In this document: one piece after another, positions 17,096 through 26,219 of the stretch
How the letters are laid out: each line of letters starts with the position of its first letter
How positions within the stretch are numbered: the first letter of the stretch is position 1
From: an uncultured Pelagibacteraceae bacterium
GTDB lineage: Bacteria > Pseudomonadota > Alphaproteobacteria > Pelagibacterales > Pelagibacteraceae
DNA: 64,000 nucleotides
Assembly: GCA_902613755.1 (NCBI GenBank)
Contig: CACMIH010000005.1
Location: forward strand, 88,805 to 152,804
Direction of reading: 5' to 3'
The notes under the pieces: model-generated
The model's database searches: none
Seen by the model: the letters and a program-made list of their open reading frames with translations, nothing else
What the model was told of the DNA's origin: nothing
Program-made: the position numbers and the translations under genes

Positions 17096-18088
17096 ATGAA
17101 AAAATTTATAAATAATGTTGATGATTTTTTAAAAGAAAGTCTTAATGGATTTGGTAAAGCACATAGTGATATAATTAAAGTAAATTTTGAACCAAACTTC
17201 ATTTCTAGAAAGACAAAAACCAAAGAAGGAAAAGTATCTTTAATTTCAGGTGGAGGAAGTGGACACGAACCGATGCACGGTGGTTTTGTTGGCCATGGAA
17301 TGCTAGATGCAGCATGTCCAGGTTTTGTTTTTTCAGCGCCTACTCCAGATCAAATGCAAGCTGCTGCTGAACATGTGGATAGTGGTGCTGGTGTTTTGTT
17401 CATAGTTAAAAATTATTCTGGAGATATTATGAATTTTCAAATGGGCGCAGAAATGTACTCAGGTAAAAATGATAGTATAATTACTAATGACGATGTGGCT
17501 GTTGAAGATTCTACGTTCACAACTGGTAGACGAGGTGTAGCTGCAACAGTTTTAGTTGAAAAAATTATTGGATCTCTGGCTGAAAATGGAGGTTCATTAG
17601 AAGAATGTAAAAAACTTGGTGAGAAAGTAAACAAAAACTCAGGAACAATGGGGGTAGCTTTTACTAGCTGCACAGTTCCTGCTGCAGGTAAACCAACTTT
17701 TGATATTGGAAATGATGAAATGGAATTTGGAGTAGGTATACACGGTGAACCTGGAAGAAAGAGAGAAAAAATTCAACCATCAAAAACAATAGTTAATAAT
17801 ATGTTGGAAGCTATACTTGATGATTTAAAACCACAAAAAAATGAAAAGACGCTTCTATTTGTAAATGGTATGGGTGGAACTCCTCTTACTGAATTATATT
17901 TAGTATACGATGATGCTTGTAAAATTTTAAAATCTAAAGGTATTGAAATTACAAGAAGTTTAGTTGGTAATTATTGTACATCACTTGAAATGCAAGGAGC
18001 ATCTATAACACTCCTAAAATGTGATGAGGAAATTTTAAAAAATTGGGATGCACCTGTACATACTGCAGCTATGCGTTGGGGTATGTAG
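17096..18088 (+). CDS. dhaK: dihydroxyacetone kinase subunit DhaK-like
   Basis: Substrate-binding half of the kinase, 330 aa. SGGGSGHEPMHGGFVGHGML and CPGFVFSAPTPDQM are typical DhaK. His216 in GVGIHGEPG corresponds to the histidine (218 in E. coli) that binds the ketone covalently. A perfect aggagg ribosome-binding site lies just before the ATG, eight bases after dhaL. DhaKL pairs act on dihydroxyacetone, but homologues use tetruloses such as erythrulose. With the importer upstream, a C3-C4 polyol or ketose is the likely input (inference). Confidence 0.85.
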   Translation: MKKFINNVDDFLKESLNGFGKAHSDIIKVNFEPNFISRKTKTKEGKVSLISGGGSGHEPMHGGFVGHGMLDAACPGFVFSAPTPDQMQAAAEHVDSGAGVLFIVKNYSGDIMNFQMGAEMYSGKNDSIITNDDVAVEDSTFTTGRRGVAATVLVEKIIGSLAENGGSLEECKKLGEKVNKNSGTMGVAFTSCTVPAAGKPTFDIGNDEMEFGVGIHGEPGRKREKIQPSKTIVNNMLEAILDDLKPQKNEKTLLFVNGMGGTPLTELYLVYDDACKILKSKGIEITRSLVGNYCTSLEMQGASITLLKCDEEILKNWDAPVHTAAMRWGM

Positions 18089-18143
18089 AAATTATTTATA
18101 TTTTAGTTAATATTTGTTTCAAATGATTTAATTAAATAGAAAT

Positions 18144-19076
18144 ATGAATAATAAAAAAAAAATCTTAATTACAGAATTCATTAATCAAAATAGTTTAAAA
18201 AATTTAAATAAAAAATTTGATGTTAGATACGATGAAAACTTATGTGAAAAAGAAAGAGAAATAATAAAAATAATTAAAGATTATGATGGTCTAATTGTAA
18301 GAAATAAAACTCAAGTAAATTCAGAAATTTTAAAAAATGCATCAAAGTTAAAATTTATTGGAAGGTTAGGTGTTGGTTTAGATAATATTGATACAGAATT
18401 TTGCAAAAATAAATATATTCATGTTCAACCAGCTACAGGAATGAATGCAGACTCTGTTGCTGAATATGTTGTTTCTTCATCAATGTCTCTAATAAAAAAA
18501 ATACCAATGTTTCATAACGGAACTATAAAGGGTGAATGGCCAAGAACAACAATTAAGTCTAGAGAAATTAACCAAAAATTTTTAGGGTTAATTGGATTTG
18601 GGACAATTGGAAAAAAAGTTGCAGATTATTGTTCAAAAAACGGTTTAAAAATTCTAGCCTACGATCCTTATGTTAAGGAAATAAATAATAAAGAAATTGA
18701 TGCTAAATTATCAAGTTTAAACGATATATATCAAAAATCAGATATCATTTCGATACATCTGCCTCTAACAGATGAAACCAAAAATATGATAAATAAATCG
18801 TCATTTTCTCAAATGAAAAATAAACCGATTATAATAAATACTTCTAGAGGAGGTATTATAAATGAGAGTGATTTAATTGAAGCTTACAATAAAAATAATA
18901 TTTCTGGCTTTGCTCTAGACGTGTTTGAAAAAGAACCAGTAGAGAGTGAATTTTATAAAAAAATAAAACCAGGTATGAATTGTATATTAACACCTCATAT
19001 TTCTGGTGTTACAACAGAGTCAAACATTAGAGTAAGTGACTTTATAGTTAAAAAAATTACAGATTTTTTTAACTAA
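18144..19076 (+). CDS. D-isomer 2-hydroxyacid dehydrogenase (SerA-like)
   Basis: 310 aa NAD-dependent dehydrogenase without the regulatory ACT domain of full SerA. The NAD motif LIGFGTIGKKVADYC, the catalytic Arg in NTSRGGIINESDL, the Glu in VFEKEPVES and the His in LTPHISGVT are present. It starts 55 bases after dhaK and may belong to the same transcript. It overlaps the convergent Gfo/Idh/MocA gene by eight bases. A second paralogue is at 25.2 kb. Substrate unknown. Confidence 0.8.
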   Translation: MNNKKKILITEFINQNSLKNLNKKFDVRYDENLCEKEREIIKIIKDYDGLIVRNKTQVNSEILKNASKLKFIGRLGVGLDNIDTEFCKNKYIHVQPATGMNADSVAEYVVSSSMSLIKKIPMFHNGTIKGEWPRTTIKSREINQKFLGLIGFGTIGKKVADYCSKNGLKILAYDPYVKEINNKEIDAKLSSLNDIYQKSDIISIHLPLTDETKNMINKSSFSQMKNKPIIINTSRGGIINESDLIEAYNKNNISGFALDVFEKEPVESEFYKKIKPGMNCILTPHISGVTTESNIRVSDFIVKKITDFFN

Positions 19077-20151
19077 TTATTTCTTCTAAATTTATTAATC
19101 GACCTTGTTTTATTGATTGCTCTGCAGCCTCTCCGACAGCAACAGCAATTAAACCATCTTCTAATGAAACCTCTGGATCTGAATTACTTTCAATAGCTTT
19201 CAAAAAAGCTAAGTGTTCGTAGTAAGTAGATCCATGATGATGGCCAGCCTCAAGAATTTTTTTATCTACTTCAATATTTTCGATGTGTGTTTTGCCATCT
19301 CTCATTCCAATTCTTATATTTGATGAAGTTTTACCTGAATCATCAGAGGGGACTGAAGTTTCAATTTTTCCTTTATTTCCTGTGGCTACAAGCTCTTCTT
19401 GCATGTCAGAATTTTCTGCAAACATACAAAGCTCAAGCAAACTTCTTACTCCATTTTCAAAATTTACAATCACATAGGCATTATCAATTATGTCTGGTTT
19501 TTTTCCATTATACATTTCATCTAAATGGTTAACGTCTTGACCACCACTTGCATAAACACTGATTGGCTTACTTTGGATAATAAATCTCATTAAATCAAAG
19601 AAATGGCAGCATTTTTCAACAAGTGTACCGCCAGTATTTTCCTCAAAACGATTCCAATCATTTACTTTTTTTAAAAATGGAAATCTATGTTCTCTTATGG
19701 TTAAAGTTTTTAAGTCACCAATTTTGTTATTATGAATTTCATTAATAAACTTTGATACTGGCGGCATATATCTATACTCCATCGCAGTCCAAAATACTGA
19801 AGGATAATCTTTTGTAAGTTTTTTTATTTCTAAACAATCTTTAGTATTAGCGCATAATGGTTTTTCTACTAGTATGTGTTTTTTAGTTTTGATTACATCT
19901 TTCAAGATTTCTATATGAGTAAAGTTAGGAGATGAAATTAAGTATACATCAACAATATTTTTTTCAATCATTTCTAAATGATTTTTAAAACAAGAAACTT
20001 TTGTTTTTAGAATTTCATTACACTGATTTAATGAATCTTCATGAGGATCAGCAAGTGCAACTACTTCAGCGTTATCAATTAATGATATATTTAAAATATG
20101 TTCTCGAGCCATTGTCCCTGCTCCAATAATTCCATATTTTATTTTTTTCAT
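19069..20151 (-). CDS. Gfo/Idh/MocA-family dehydrogenase
   Basis: 360 aa. Rossmann motif GIIGAGTMAREHI, catalytic lysine in LVEKPLCANT, and the family Asp/His region GGTLVEKCCHFFDLMRFI with the His but Cys-His in place of the commoner Asp-x3-His start. HHHGSTYYEHLAFLKAIES is the C-terminal helix of the substrate domain. It is probably a sugar or cyclitol dehydrogenase. It stands alone on its strand between the 2-hydroxyacid dehydrogenase and the MauG-type gene. Confidence 0.75.
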   Translation of the reverse strand: MKKIKYGIIGAGTMAREHILNISLIDNAEVVALADPHEDSLNQCNEILKTKVSCFKNHLEMIEKNIVDVYLISSPNFTHIEILKDVIKTKKHILVEKPLCANTKDCLEIKKLTKDYPSVFWTAMEYRYMPPVSKFINEIHNNKIGDLKTLTIREHRFPFLKKVNDWNRFEENTGGTLVEKCCHFFDLMRFIIQSKPISVYASGGQDVNHLDEMYNGKKPDIIDNAYVIVNFENGVRSLLELCMFAENSDMQEELVATGNKGKIETSVPSDDSGKTSSNIRIGMRDGKTHIENIEVDKKILEAGHHHGSTYYEHLAFLKAIESNSDPEVSLEDGLIAVAVGEAAEQSIKQGRLINLEEIIS

Positions 20152-20181
20152 ATTCTGTTTGTATCAGTTTAATTTAAAAAC

Positions 20182-21531
20182 TTAATCAATACCTAGCCCG
20201 CTTGGCACTTTATCTGGTTTACCTAGCGGTCTCTGATTTCCACTTCTGCCAGTTAAAGATTCGAGGAAAGAAACAAGTTGATCAATTTCTTTATCATTCA
20301 ATTCTATATGCTGTATGTCAATGCTTGATAGAATTCTGTCTTGTTCCCTTTTGTCTGAAAAAGTTACAAAATCAATTTCTTCTAACCAAGGTGCCTTAGG
20401 TAAATTTGCATATTCAGGTTTCCAATTCTTATTCATTTTTATTGGATTTAAATGATGCTTAATAATTGATTTTAAAGTTGGATAAGCACCATTATGACCG
20501 TAGGGAGCTGTTAAAGAAACATTTCTTAATGCTGGCGTTTTAAATTTATACATATCGTTTATATTATCCGTTTCGACCATTCGTCCAACGTCACGTGCAT
20601 AAGGATCAAAGGGTCGTGTCCTTCCAGGACCAAATTGGGGAATTCCTATTGAATGAAATTTTTGATCTGACAACAAAGATCCTGAATGACAAGAACTACA
20701 GTTTGCTTTTCCATAAAATAAATTCATCCCATTTATTTGCTTTAAAGTTAAAGCTTGTTTATCTCCATTTAAATATTCGTCAAAGGGAGAGTCAAAAGAT
20801 GTCCATTCATGAATTTCAAATGCAGCAATCGAGTTAACAATATGTGTAATGTTAATATCTAGAGGACTGTTTACATCATCAAAAGCATTTTTAAATAATT
20901 CAACATATTCTGGAATTCCTCTGATCCTGTGGGTAATTACAGGCCAAACTCTATCGATTCTCATGCTATCTTTTCCAACTTTTGAGACCAAACCTATAAT
21001 TTCATTTTCACCTGGATTTCCTGCCATCTCAAACTGTCTAGTCATTGGAAACAAAGCTTGAACTGCAACTATATTATCAAGCCCTTTAGGAAGAGCTTCT
21101 TGAGCAGGTGTATTAAAACCGTTACCAAATATATTCGATTTAGTTACTCTTCCATCATGTAACAAAGTAGTAATGTCTTTAAATCCTAAATTCCATAAAG
21201 CTAAAGCATTTCTTGGAATTCGTTTTTTTATTTTATCATCGCCCTCACCTGCAGTTCTCTCTAATCCTATACCTTGACCTCCTTCACCAATACCTAATGA
21301 AAGTCCATCTGAACCTCCTTGATCATGACTATGGCAGGTTGCACAAGCAATGTTTCGATTTGCAGATAAAATTTTATCGTGAAATAAAAGTCTTCCAATT
21401 TTAACTTTTTCTATATCAACTTCATGGAAATCTTCGCTCTTTAATGGTTTTGGTAAATCAATTGCGTAAGTTTTATTTACTGAAATTAAAAATGGAATTA
21501 TAAATATTATTATTTTTAAATGATTAAATAT
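20182..21531 (-). CDS. di-haem cytochrome c peroxidase/MauG family (start codon unclear)
   Basis: Periplasmic di-haem protein, about 449 aa. Haem sites are CATCH and CSSCH, with the later motifs FKTPALRNVSLTAPYGHNGA and LVSFLESLTG of the MauG/CcpA family. A signal peptide is plain (KIIIFIIPFLISVNKTYA), but no in-frame ATG, GTG or TTG stands before it. The nearest in-frame ATG codons are 280 or more bases upstream, inside and antisense to the Sel1 gene, and give an implausible N-terminus. I set the 5' limit at an ATA (21529-21531) only as an approximation. The role could be peroxide reduction or maturation of a protein cofactor. Confidence 0.75.
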   Translation of the reverse strand: MFNHLKIIIFIIPFLISVNKTYAIDLPKPLKSEDFHEVDIEKVKIGRLLFHDKILSANRNIACATCHSHDQGGSDGLSLGIGEGGQGIGLERTAGEGDDKIKKRIPRNALALWNLGFKDITTLLHDGRVTKSNIFGNGFNTPAQEALPKGLDNIVAVQALFPMTRQFEMAGNPGENEIIGLVSKVGKDSMRIDRVWPVITHRIRGIPEYVELFKNAFDDVNSPLDINITHIVNSIAAFEIHEWTSFDSPFDEYLNGDKQALTLKQINGMNLFYGKANCSSCHSGSLLSDQKFHSIGIPQFGPGRTRPFDPYARDVGRMVETDNINDMYKFKTPALRNVSLTAPYGHNGAYPTLKSIIKHHLNPIKMNKNWKPEYANLPKAPWLEEIDFVTFSDKREQDRILSSIDIQHIELNDKEIDQLVSFLESLTGRSGNQRPLGKPDKVPSGLGID

Positions 21532-21990
21532 CTTTTTATACTTTTGTTTCTTCCATCCATAGTTTTTGCAGAAATAGAAAATGCTCGAGATTTGATGGAA
21601 GAAGGAAAATTTAAAGAAGCTATGGAGGAACTTATCCCAGCAGCTAGATCTGGTAATGCTGATGCTGAAGAGCTTATTGGGATTATGTACGCTATGGGTC
21701 TTGGTGTTGAAAGAGATGATGTTAGAGCTTTTGAATGGTATCTCAGATCTTCTATGAAAGGTCATCCTGGCGCTCAATCTGGTGTTGGGTGGTATTACGA
21801 AATTGGTAGAGGACTCCCTGCTCCTGATCTTGTTAGAGCTTATATGTGGTACGGTTTGTCTGCTATTGGTGGAGATCCTGATGCTGCAATTTCTCAAGAA
21901 GAAGTTATTAAAAAAATGACTCCTGAACAAATTGAAAAAGCTCATATTCTCATAAAAGATTATAAATCCTGGATATATCCTTTTAGATAA
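21520..21990 (+). CDS. Sel1-repeat periplasmic protein
   Basis: 156 aa. Signal peptide MIKYLFILLFLPSIVFA, then two to three Sel1-type helical repeats (AEELIGIMYAMGLGVERDD, AQSGVGWYYEIGRGL, AYMWYGLSAIGGDPDA). Such repeats mediate protein contacts. The first bases overlap the presumed 5' end of the divergent MauG-type gene, leaving no room for a promoter between them. A stable hairpin directly after the stop ends the transcript. Confidence 0.75.
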   Translation: MIKYLFILLFLPSIVFAEIENARDLMEEGKFKEAMEELIPAARSGNADAEELIGIMYAMGLGVERDDVRAFEWYLRSSMKGHPGAQSGVGWYYEIGRGLPAPDLVRAYMWYGLSAIGGDPDAAISQEEVIKKMTPEQIEKAHILIKDYKSWIYPFR

Positions 21991-22018
21991 TGAGGCGAAC
22001 TAAAATCCGCCCCATTAT
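21987..22018. terminator. hairpin terminator, probably two-way
   Basis: ATAATGAGGCG pairs with CGCCCCATTAT (11 positions, one A-C mismatch) around a 10-base loop. It starts inside the stop codon of the Sel1 gene and ends 12 bases before the stop of the convergent TRAP binding-protein gene, so it can serve both. T-rich flanks are short. Confidence 0.6.
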
Positions 22019-22030
22019 ATTAATTTGAAA

Positions 22031-23083
22031 TTACAAATCTTTTTTGTATGCGCTCGATGCTTTTTTCTCTGCTTTAGCTACTGCCTTAGTTAAAGCGTTG
22101 AAAATTTCTTTTCCACCTTTGACATTGTCTTTAAACCAATCATACACTGGGCTAGCTTCTTTTTTAAAACTAGCTTTTTGATCAGGCGTTGGAACATATA
22201 AATCTCCACCACCTGCTACAAAGTCTTCGTAAGCTTTGATTGATTTTCTTTTAGGAGAAGCAAAAGTTGCTTGCTGCAAAGCATAGAAACCATCAGTCAC
22301 TACTTTTTTAAGATCTGTTGACATCGATTGATATTTTGCATTGTTCATCCACCATAATGCTCCCATGTATGCATGACCGTCTAAAGTAACGTATTTTAGA
22401 CCTGCATCAGGAAACTTCATGTTCATAATGTCAGTAATTCCATTTTTAGAACCTTCAACTACACCAGTTTGAAATGATGTAAATAATTCAGGCCATGGAA
22501 TAGGAGTTGGAGATGCACCTAGTGCTCTTACAAGTTCCTGAGGTAAATCAGCTACAACCGTTCTGATTTTTAAACCTTTCATATCAGATGGGTTTGCAAC
22601 TCTTCTTTTTGTGTTAGCAAAATTTCTCCATCCACCAGTATTTCCAATTGTCATCAATCTGATTGAATCATTAGAATCTTTTAGAGCCATTTTTCTCATT
22701 GTTCTTACAAAATCACCTTGCATTACATCTTCAGCAATTCTGTCATCAGCCATTAGATAAGGTAAATCTAAAACTTGAACATATGGGAATACACCTGCTG
22801 CACCTCCAGAAGTAGAAATGTAAATATCTATACTTCCATCAGATACACCTTGTAAACACTCGGCACCTTTTGAACAAAGCTGCGTTCCTACAAATAGTTC
22901 TACAGCTATTTTTCCATTTGAAGCTGCTTCTACGTAGTTTTTAAATACTACAGCACCATCATAATCTTCATCTTGATCATTAGAGTTCATTGTCATTCTC
23001 AAGTTATAATCTGCAGCTGAAACAGATGCAGTAAAACTAATTAAGAATAATAATGAAAAAAATGATTTTATTATTTTACTCAT
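22031..23083 (-). CDS. dctP: TRAP transporter substrate-binding protein DctP
   Basis: 350 aa periplasmic binding protein of the DctP family. It has a signal peptide of about 23 residues ending TASVSA. LFVGTQLCSKGAECLQGVSDG and KGLKIRTVVADLPQELVRALG (in pieces) include the conserved Arg that grips the ligand carboxylate, and ALGASPTPIPWPELF is a DctP signature. TRAP systems import organic acids or taurine-like compounds with sodium. It is the last gene of the transporter, 91 bases behind dctM. Confidence 0.9.
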   Translation of the reverse strand: MSKIIKSFFSLLFLISFTASVSAADYNLRMTMNSNDQDEDYDGAVVFKNYVEAASNGKIAVELFVGTQLCSKGAECLQGVSDGSIDIYISTSGGAAGVFPYVQVLDLPYLMADDRIAEDVMQGDFVRTMRKMALKDSNDSIRLMTIGNTGGWRNFANTKRRVANPSDMKGLKIRTVVADLPQELVRALGASPTPIPWPELFTSFQTGVVEGSKNGITDIMNMKFPDAGLKYVTLDGHAYMGALWWMNNAKYQSMSTDLKKVVTDGFYALQQATFASPKRKSIKAYEDFVAGGGDLYVPTPDQKASFKKEASPVYDWFKDNVKGGKEIFNALTKAVAKAEKKASSAYKKDL

Positions 23084-23157
23084 AATTATTTCCCTCTCAT
23101 TAAATATTTATGTATGAAAACTATACTTAAATTGAATTAGAGAGTCTATGGACTAGT

Positions 23158-23180
23158 AAAAAAAATAATTAAAATTATTT
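23158..23180 (-). terminator. weak A/T-only hairpin with T tract after dctM
   Basis: Read on the minus strand, AAATAAT pairs with ATTATTT around four bases, overlapping the dctM stop, and runs into eight T. It would reduce read-through into dctP. A/T-only stems are unstable, so this is tentative. Confidence 0.35.
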
Positions 23181-24464
23181 AGCGAATCCAGTAAGTAAAG
23201 GAATTGTCATCGAGATTGACGGAAAATATGTTATTAAAAATATTACTATAGCTTCAACTGCCAGGAATGGCAATATAGCTTTTGCTATTGTTTCAACTCT
23301 TTCCCCAGAAACAGAAGATGCAACAAATAATACAAGACCCATAGGTGGAGTTGCTAAACCGACTGTCAAATTAACCGACATTATTATTGCAAAATGCACA
23401 GGATGAACTCCTAGCTCAACAAAAACTGGTCCAAGAATTGGTCCTAAGATAATTATCGCTGGGCCTGCATCTAAAAACATTCCAACAACAAATAATAAAA
23501 TATTTATAAGAAACAATAAAACATATGGGTTGTCAGTTAATCCTAAAACGAACGCAGCAAGATGCTCAGGTGCATGAGATAAGCTAACTACAGTTTTAAA
23601 AGCCATTGCAGCACCAACTAAAAGAAGTACAACGGAAGATACCATAGCTGCTTTTGTCATCACTTTAGGAACATCTTTCCATTTCAACGATTTTAAAACA
23701 AATAGACCGATAAACATTGCGTAAGCAGCTGCTACAGCTGATGCTTCTGTTGGTGTAAAAATTCCACCAAGAATACCACCTAAAATTATTACTGGTGTCA
23801 TCAAAGGAAAAAAAGCTTTTAGAGATGCCTTGCCTCTTTGACCCCAGGTTGTTTTTTCGGTAACTGCTGGAAAATTATATCTCTTGGCCATAAATTTTAT
23901 GGTGACCATCAAACTAACTCCTACTAAAATACCTGGTACAATTCCTGCTAAAAATAATGCTGCAACACTCTCACCCATTACATACGCATAAATAATCATT
24001 ATCCCTGAAGGTGGAATTATGGGTCCGATTACTGAACTAGCTGCAGTAATAGCTGCTGCAAATTTTTTTGTATATCCTTGTTTTTCCATTGCAGGAATAA
24101 GCATTGATCCAATTGCTGAAGTATCAGCTACAGCTGAACCAGATAAACCAGCAAACAACATTGAGGTCAGGACATTGACATGAGCTAACCCCCCTTTTAA
24201 GTGACCCATCATCGCTTGACTAAATTCAACAAGTCGATGGGTTATTCCTCCTCTGTTCATTAACTCCCCTGCTAACATAAAAAATGGAATTGCCATCAAA
24301 GGGAAGCTATCTATTCCATTATAAATATTTCTATAAAGCATAGCTCCATCTCTAGCTTGATCATTTAACCAAAGCAAAATTCCTGGTGCTGCTAACAATC
24401 CAAAAAATACAGGCAAACCAATTAACAAAAATATTAAAAACAAAGGGAGAAACCAAACTAACAT
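23175..24464 (-). CDS. dctM: TRAP transporter large permease DctM
   Basis: 429 aa, about 12 membrane segments. IPFFMLAGELMNRGGI, FAGLSGSAVADTSAIG, IIPPSGIMIIYAYV and VNLTVGLATPPMGLVLFV are the DctM family blocks. It forms the sodium-driven channel with DctQ. Its ATG overlaps the DctQ stop (TAATG). Confidence 0.92.
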   Translation of the reverse strand: MLVWFLPLFLIFLLIGLPVFFGLLAAPGILLWLNDQARDGAMLYRNIYNGIDSFPLMAIPFFMLAGELMNRGGITHRLVEFSQAMMGHLKGGLAHVNVLTSMLFAGLSGSAVADTSAIGSMLIPAMEKQGYTKKFAAAITAASSVIGPIIPPSGIMIIYAYVMGESVAALFLAGIVPGILVGVSLMVTIKFMAKRYNFPAVTEKTTWGQRGKASLKAFFPLMTPVIILGGILGGIFTPTEASAVAAAYAMFIGLFVLKSLKWKDVPKVMTKAAMVSSVVLLLVGAAMAFKTVVSLSHAPEHLAAFVLGLTDNPYVLLFLINILLFVVGMFLDAGPAIIILGPILGPVFVELGVHPVHFAIIMSVNLTVGLATPPMGLVLFVASSVSGERVETIAKAILPFLAVEAIVIFLITYFPSISMTIPLLTGFAK

Positions 24465-25060
24465 TATTGTTTCTCCAACTTTTGTTTATCGTAGTCTTCA
24501 GGTAAGTCTAATTTTGTAAAATTAGTAAGAATATTTCTTAAAATTAATTCTATGTTCACAGATATTAAAAAAACAATACCGACAGGCAATGACATATACA
24601 TCCAAGCTAATTTTATTGGTTCTGCTTTTCCGCCAATTAAATGAAAAGGAATTTTTATCGATGAGGAATTAAATATCCATCCAGCATTAATATGTTTAAA
24701 TCCTAATTCTAAACCTATGACTAAGACAAAAAGAGATGCAATTAACAAAAATAAAGTTAAAAGTGTTGAAATAAGTTTTGGCAAAAATCTCTCTAATAAA
24801 TCAATAGAAACAAATCCACCCCATCTATACGCAGAGGGCGCAATCAATCCTGTCATCCATAACATCAAAAATCTAGCAACCTCGTCAGGCCACGGCAGTG
24901 CATTATTTAATATATACCTAAAAAATACTTGTACCAAGATAACAATCACCATCAAAAATATTGCTATCCATGCAAACTGTCTACCAATTCTTAAAAAAAA
25001 AGTATTTATTTTCTCAAGGATATTAAAAACAGATAGGAGAATATTAATTGTCAAATTCAC
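24464..25060 (-). CDS. dctQ: TRAP transporter small permease DctQ
   Basis: 198 aa, four membrane segments. FFRYILNNALPWPDEVARFLMLWMTGL (in pieces) carries the DctQ motif with Pro-Asp-Glu, and GLIAPSAYRWGGFVSIDLL follows. It is the first gene of the dctQMP operon. It is divergent from a 2-hydroxyacid dehydrogenase with 111 bases between them, which hints that the TRAP ligand may be a 2-hydroxy acid (inference). Confidence 0.88.
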   Translation of the reverse strand: MNLTINILLSVFNILEKINTFFLRIGRQFAWIAIFLMVIVILVQVFFRYILNNALPWPDEVARFLMLWMTGLIAPSAYRWGGFVSIDLLERFLPKLISTLLTLFLLIASLFVLVIGLELGFKHINAGWIFNSSSIKIPFHLIGGKAEPIKLAWMYMSLPVGIVFLISVNIELILRNILTNFTKLDLPEDYDKQKLEKQ

Positions 25061-25171
25061 AACTAAATTTATTTTAATTATTTAATAAATACAACTTTAA
25101 TCAAAAAACTAATTTACATTATATAATAATTCTCGTATTAAAAACGCTCCCTAAAAAATTAATATATAATT

Positions 25172-26137
25172 ATGAATAATAAAAAAAAGATATTAATAAT
25201 TCAAAAAGTCCATGAAAAAGGTATGGAATTAATTAATAACCACCCCAATTTTGATGTTGAAGTAACTGACGACACCTCAATTGAAAATTTAAAATCAAAA
25301 TTAAAAGATTGCGATGGTGCATCAATAAGAATTGCAAACCTTCCTGGAGAAGCGTTTGAAGAAGCAAAAAATTTAAAAATTATTTCAAGACATGGTGTTG
25401 GTTACGACAATATCGATTTAAAAAAAGCTAAAGAAAAAGATATAAAAATAGCAATAACAGCTAATGCTAATGCTGTTACAGTTGCAGAACATGTGATGTT
25501 TGTTTTGTTAAATATTGCAAAAAGAAAAGATTTATTTGACAAAACAGTAAGAGAGGGAAATTTTAAAGACAGAAATAAATTACCAAAAACTATAGAAGTA
25601 TGGAAAAAAAATTTTTTGATAATGGGTTTTGGAAGAATAGGAAAAGCGCTAATAAAAAGATGTTTGGGTTTTGAAATGAATGTATTTGTTTATGATCCAT
25701 TTGTAGAAAAAGAAAAAATTGAAGAATTAGGAGGAAAAAAAGTCGAAGATCTAGCTAAAGCAGTAAAAGATATGGATGTTATTTCACTACATATGCCTTT
25801 GACGGACAAAACCGAAAATTTAATTAATTATAATTTATTAAAAACAATGAAAAAAACTTGTATTATTATTAATGCAGCAAGAGGTGGAATTATTCATGAA
25901 GAAGATCTTGATAAGGCACTAAATGAAAATTTAATTTTTGGTGCTGGTATTGATGTATTTAAAAAAGAACCACCTGATGAAAATAATCCACTTCTTAAAA
26001 ATGAAAAAGTTTACCTAAGTCCACATACAGCAGCTTTTACTGATGAATGTATGACAAGAATGGGTAAAGAAACAATTCAAAATATTATTGATTTTTTTGA
26101 TGAAAAATTAGAAAAATCTAAGATCGTAAAATTATAA
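25172..26137 (+). CDS. D-isomer 2-hydroxyacid dehydrogenase
   Basis: 321 aa NAD-dependent dehydrogenase. NAD motif IMGFGRIGKALIKRC, catalytic Arg in NAARGGIIHEEDL, Glu in VFKKEPPDE and His in LSPHTAAFT. There is no ACT domain, so it is closer to hydroxyacid/phosphoglycerate-dehydrogenase-like enzymes than to full SerA. It is divergent from the TRAP operon. A TATAAT hexamer lies at 25122-25127 in the spacer. Confidence 0.8.
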   Translation: MNNKKKILIIQKVHEKGMELINNHPNFDVEVTDDTSIENLKSKLKDCDGASIRIANLPGEAFEEAKNLKIISRHGVGYDNIDLKKAKEKDIKIAITANANAVTVAEHVMFVLLNIAKRKDLFDKTVREGNFKDRNKLPKTIEVWKKNFLIMGFGRIGKALIKRCLGFEMNVFVYDPFVEKEKIEELGGKKVEDLAKAVKDMDVISLHMPLTDKTENLINYNLLKTMKKTCIIINAARGGIIHEEDLDKALNENLIFGAGIDVFKKEPPDENNPLLKNEKVYLSPHTAAFTDECMTRMGKETIQNIIDFFDEKLEKSKIVKL

Positions 26138-26219
26138 TATAAAAATAATTTTAAATTTTTATTTTAAATCGCTTTGCTTTGCTCTTGAAATCGGTGAACT
26201 AACTTTTATTTATAGATGA

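Noticed and set aside
20182..21945. 587-codon frame as the full MauG-type protein
   Set aside because: The first roughly 138 residues are antisense to the Sel1 gene, have no family match and would bury the signal peptide in the middle of the protein.
26138..26219. RNA gene in the slightly G/C-richer spacer before iolE
   Set aside because: The spacer is 82 bases, with no cloverleaf, no stable stem and no promoter that I can see.
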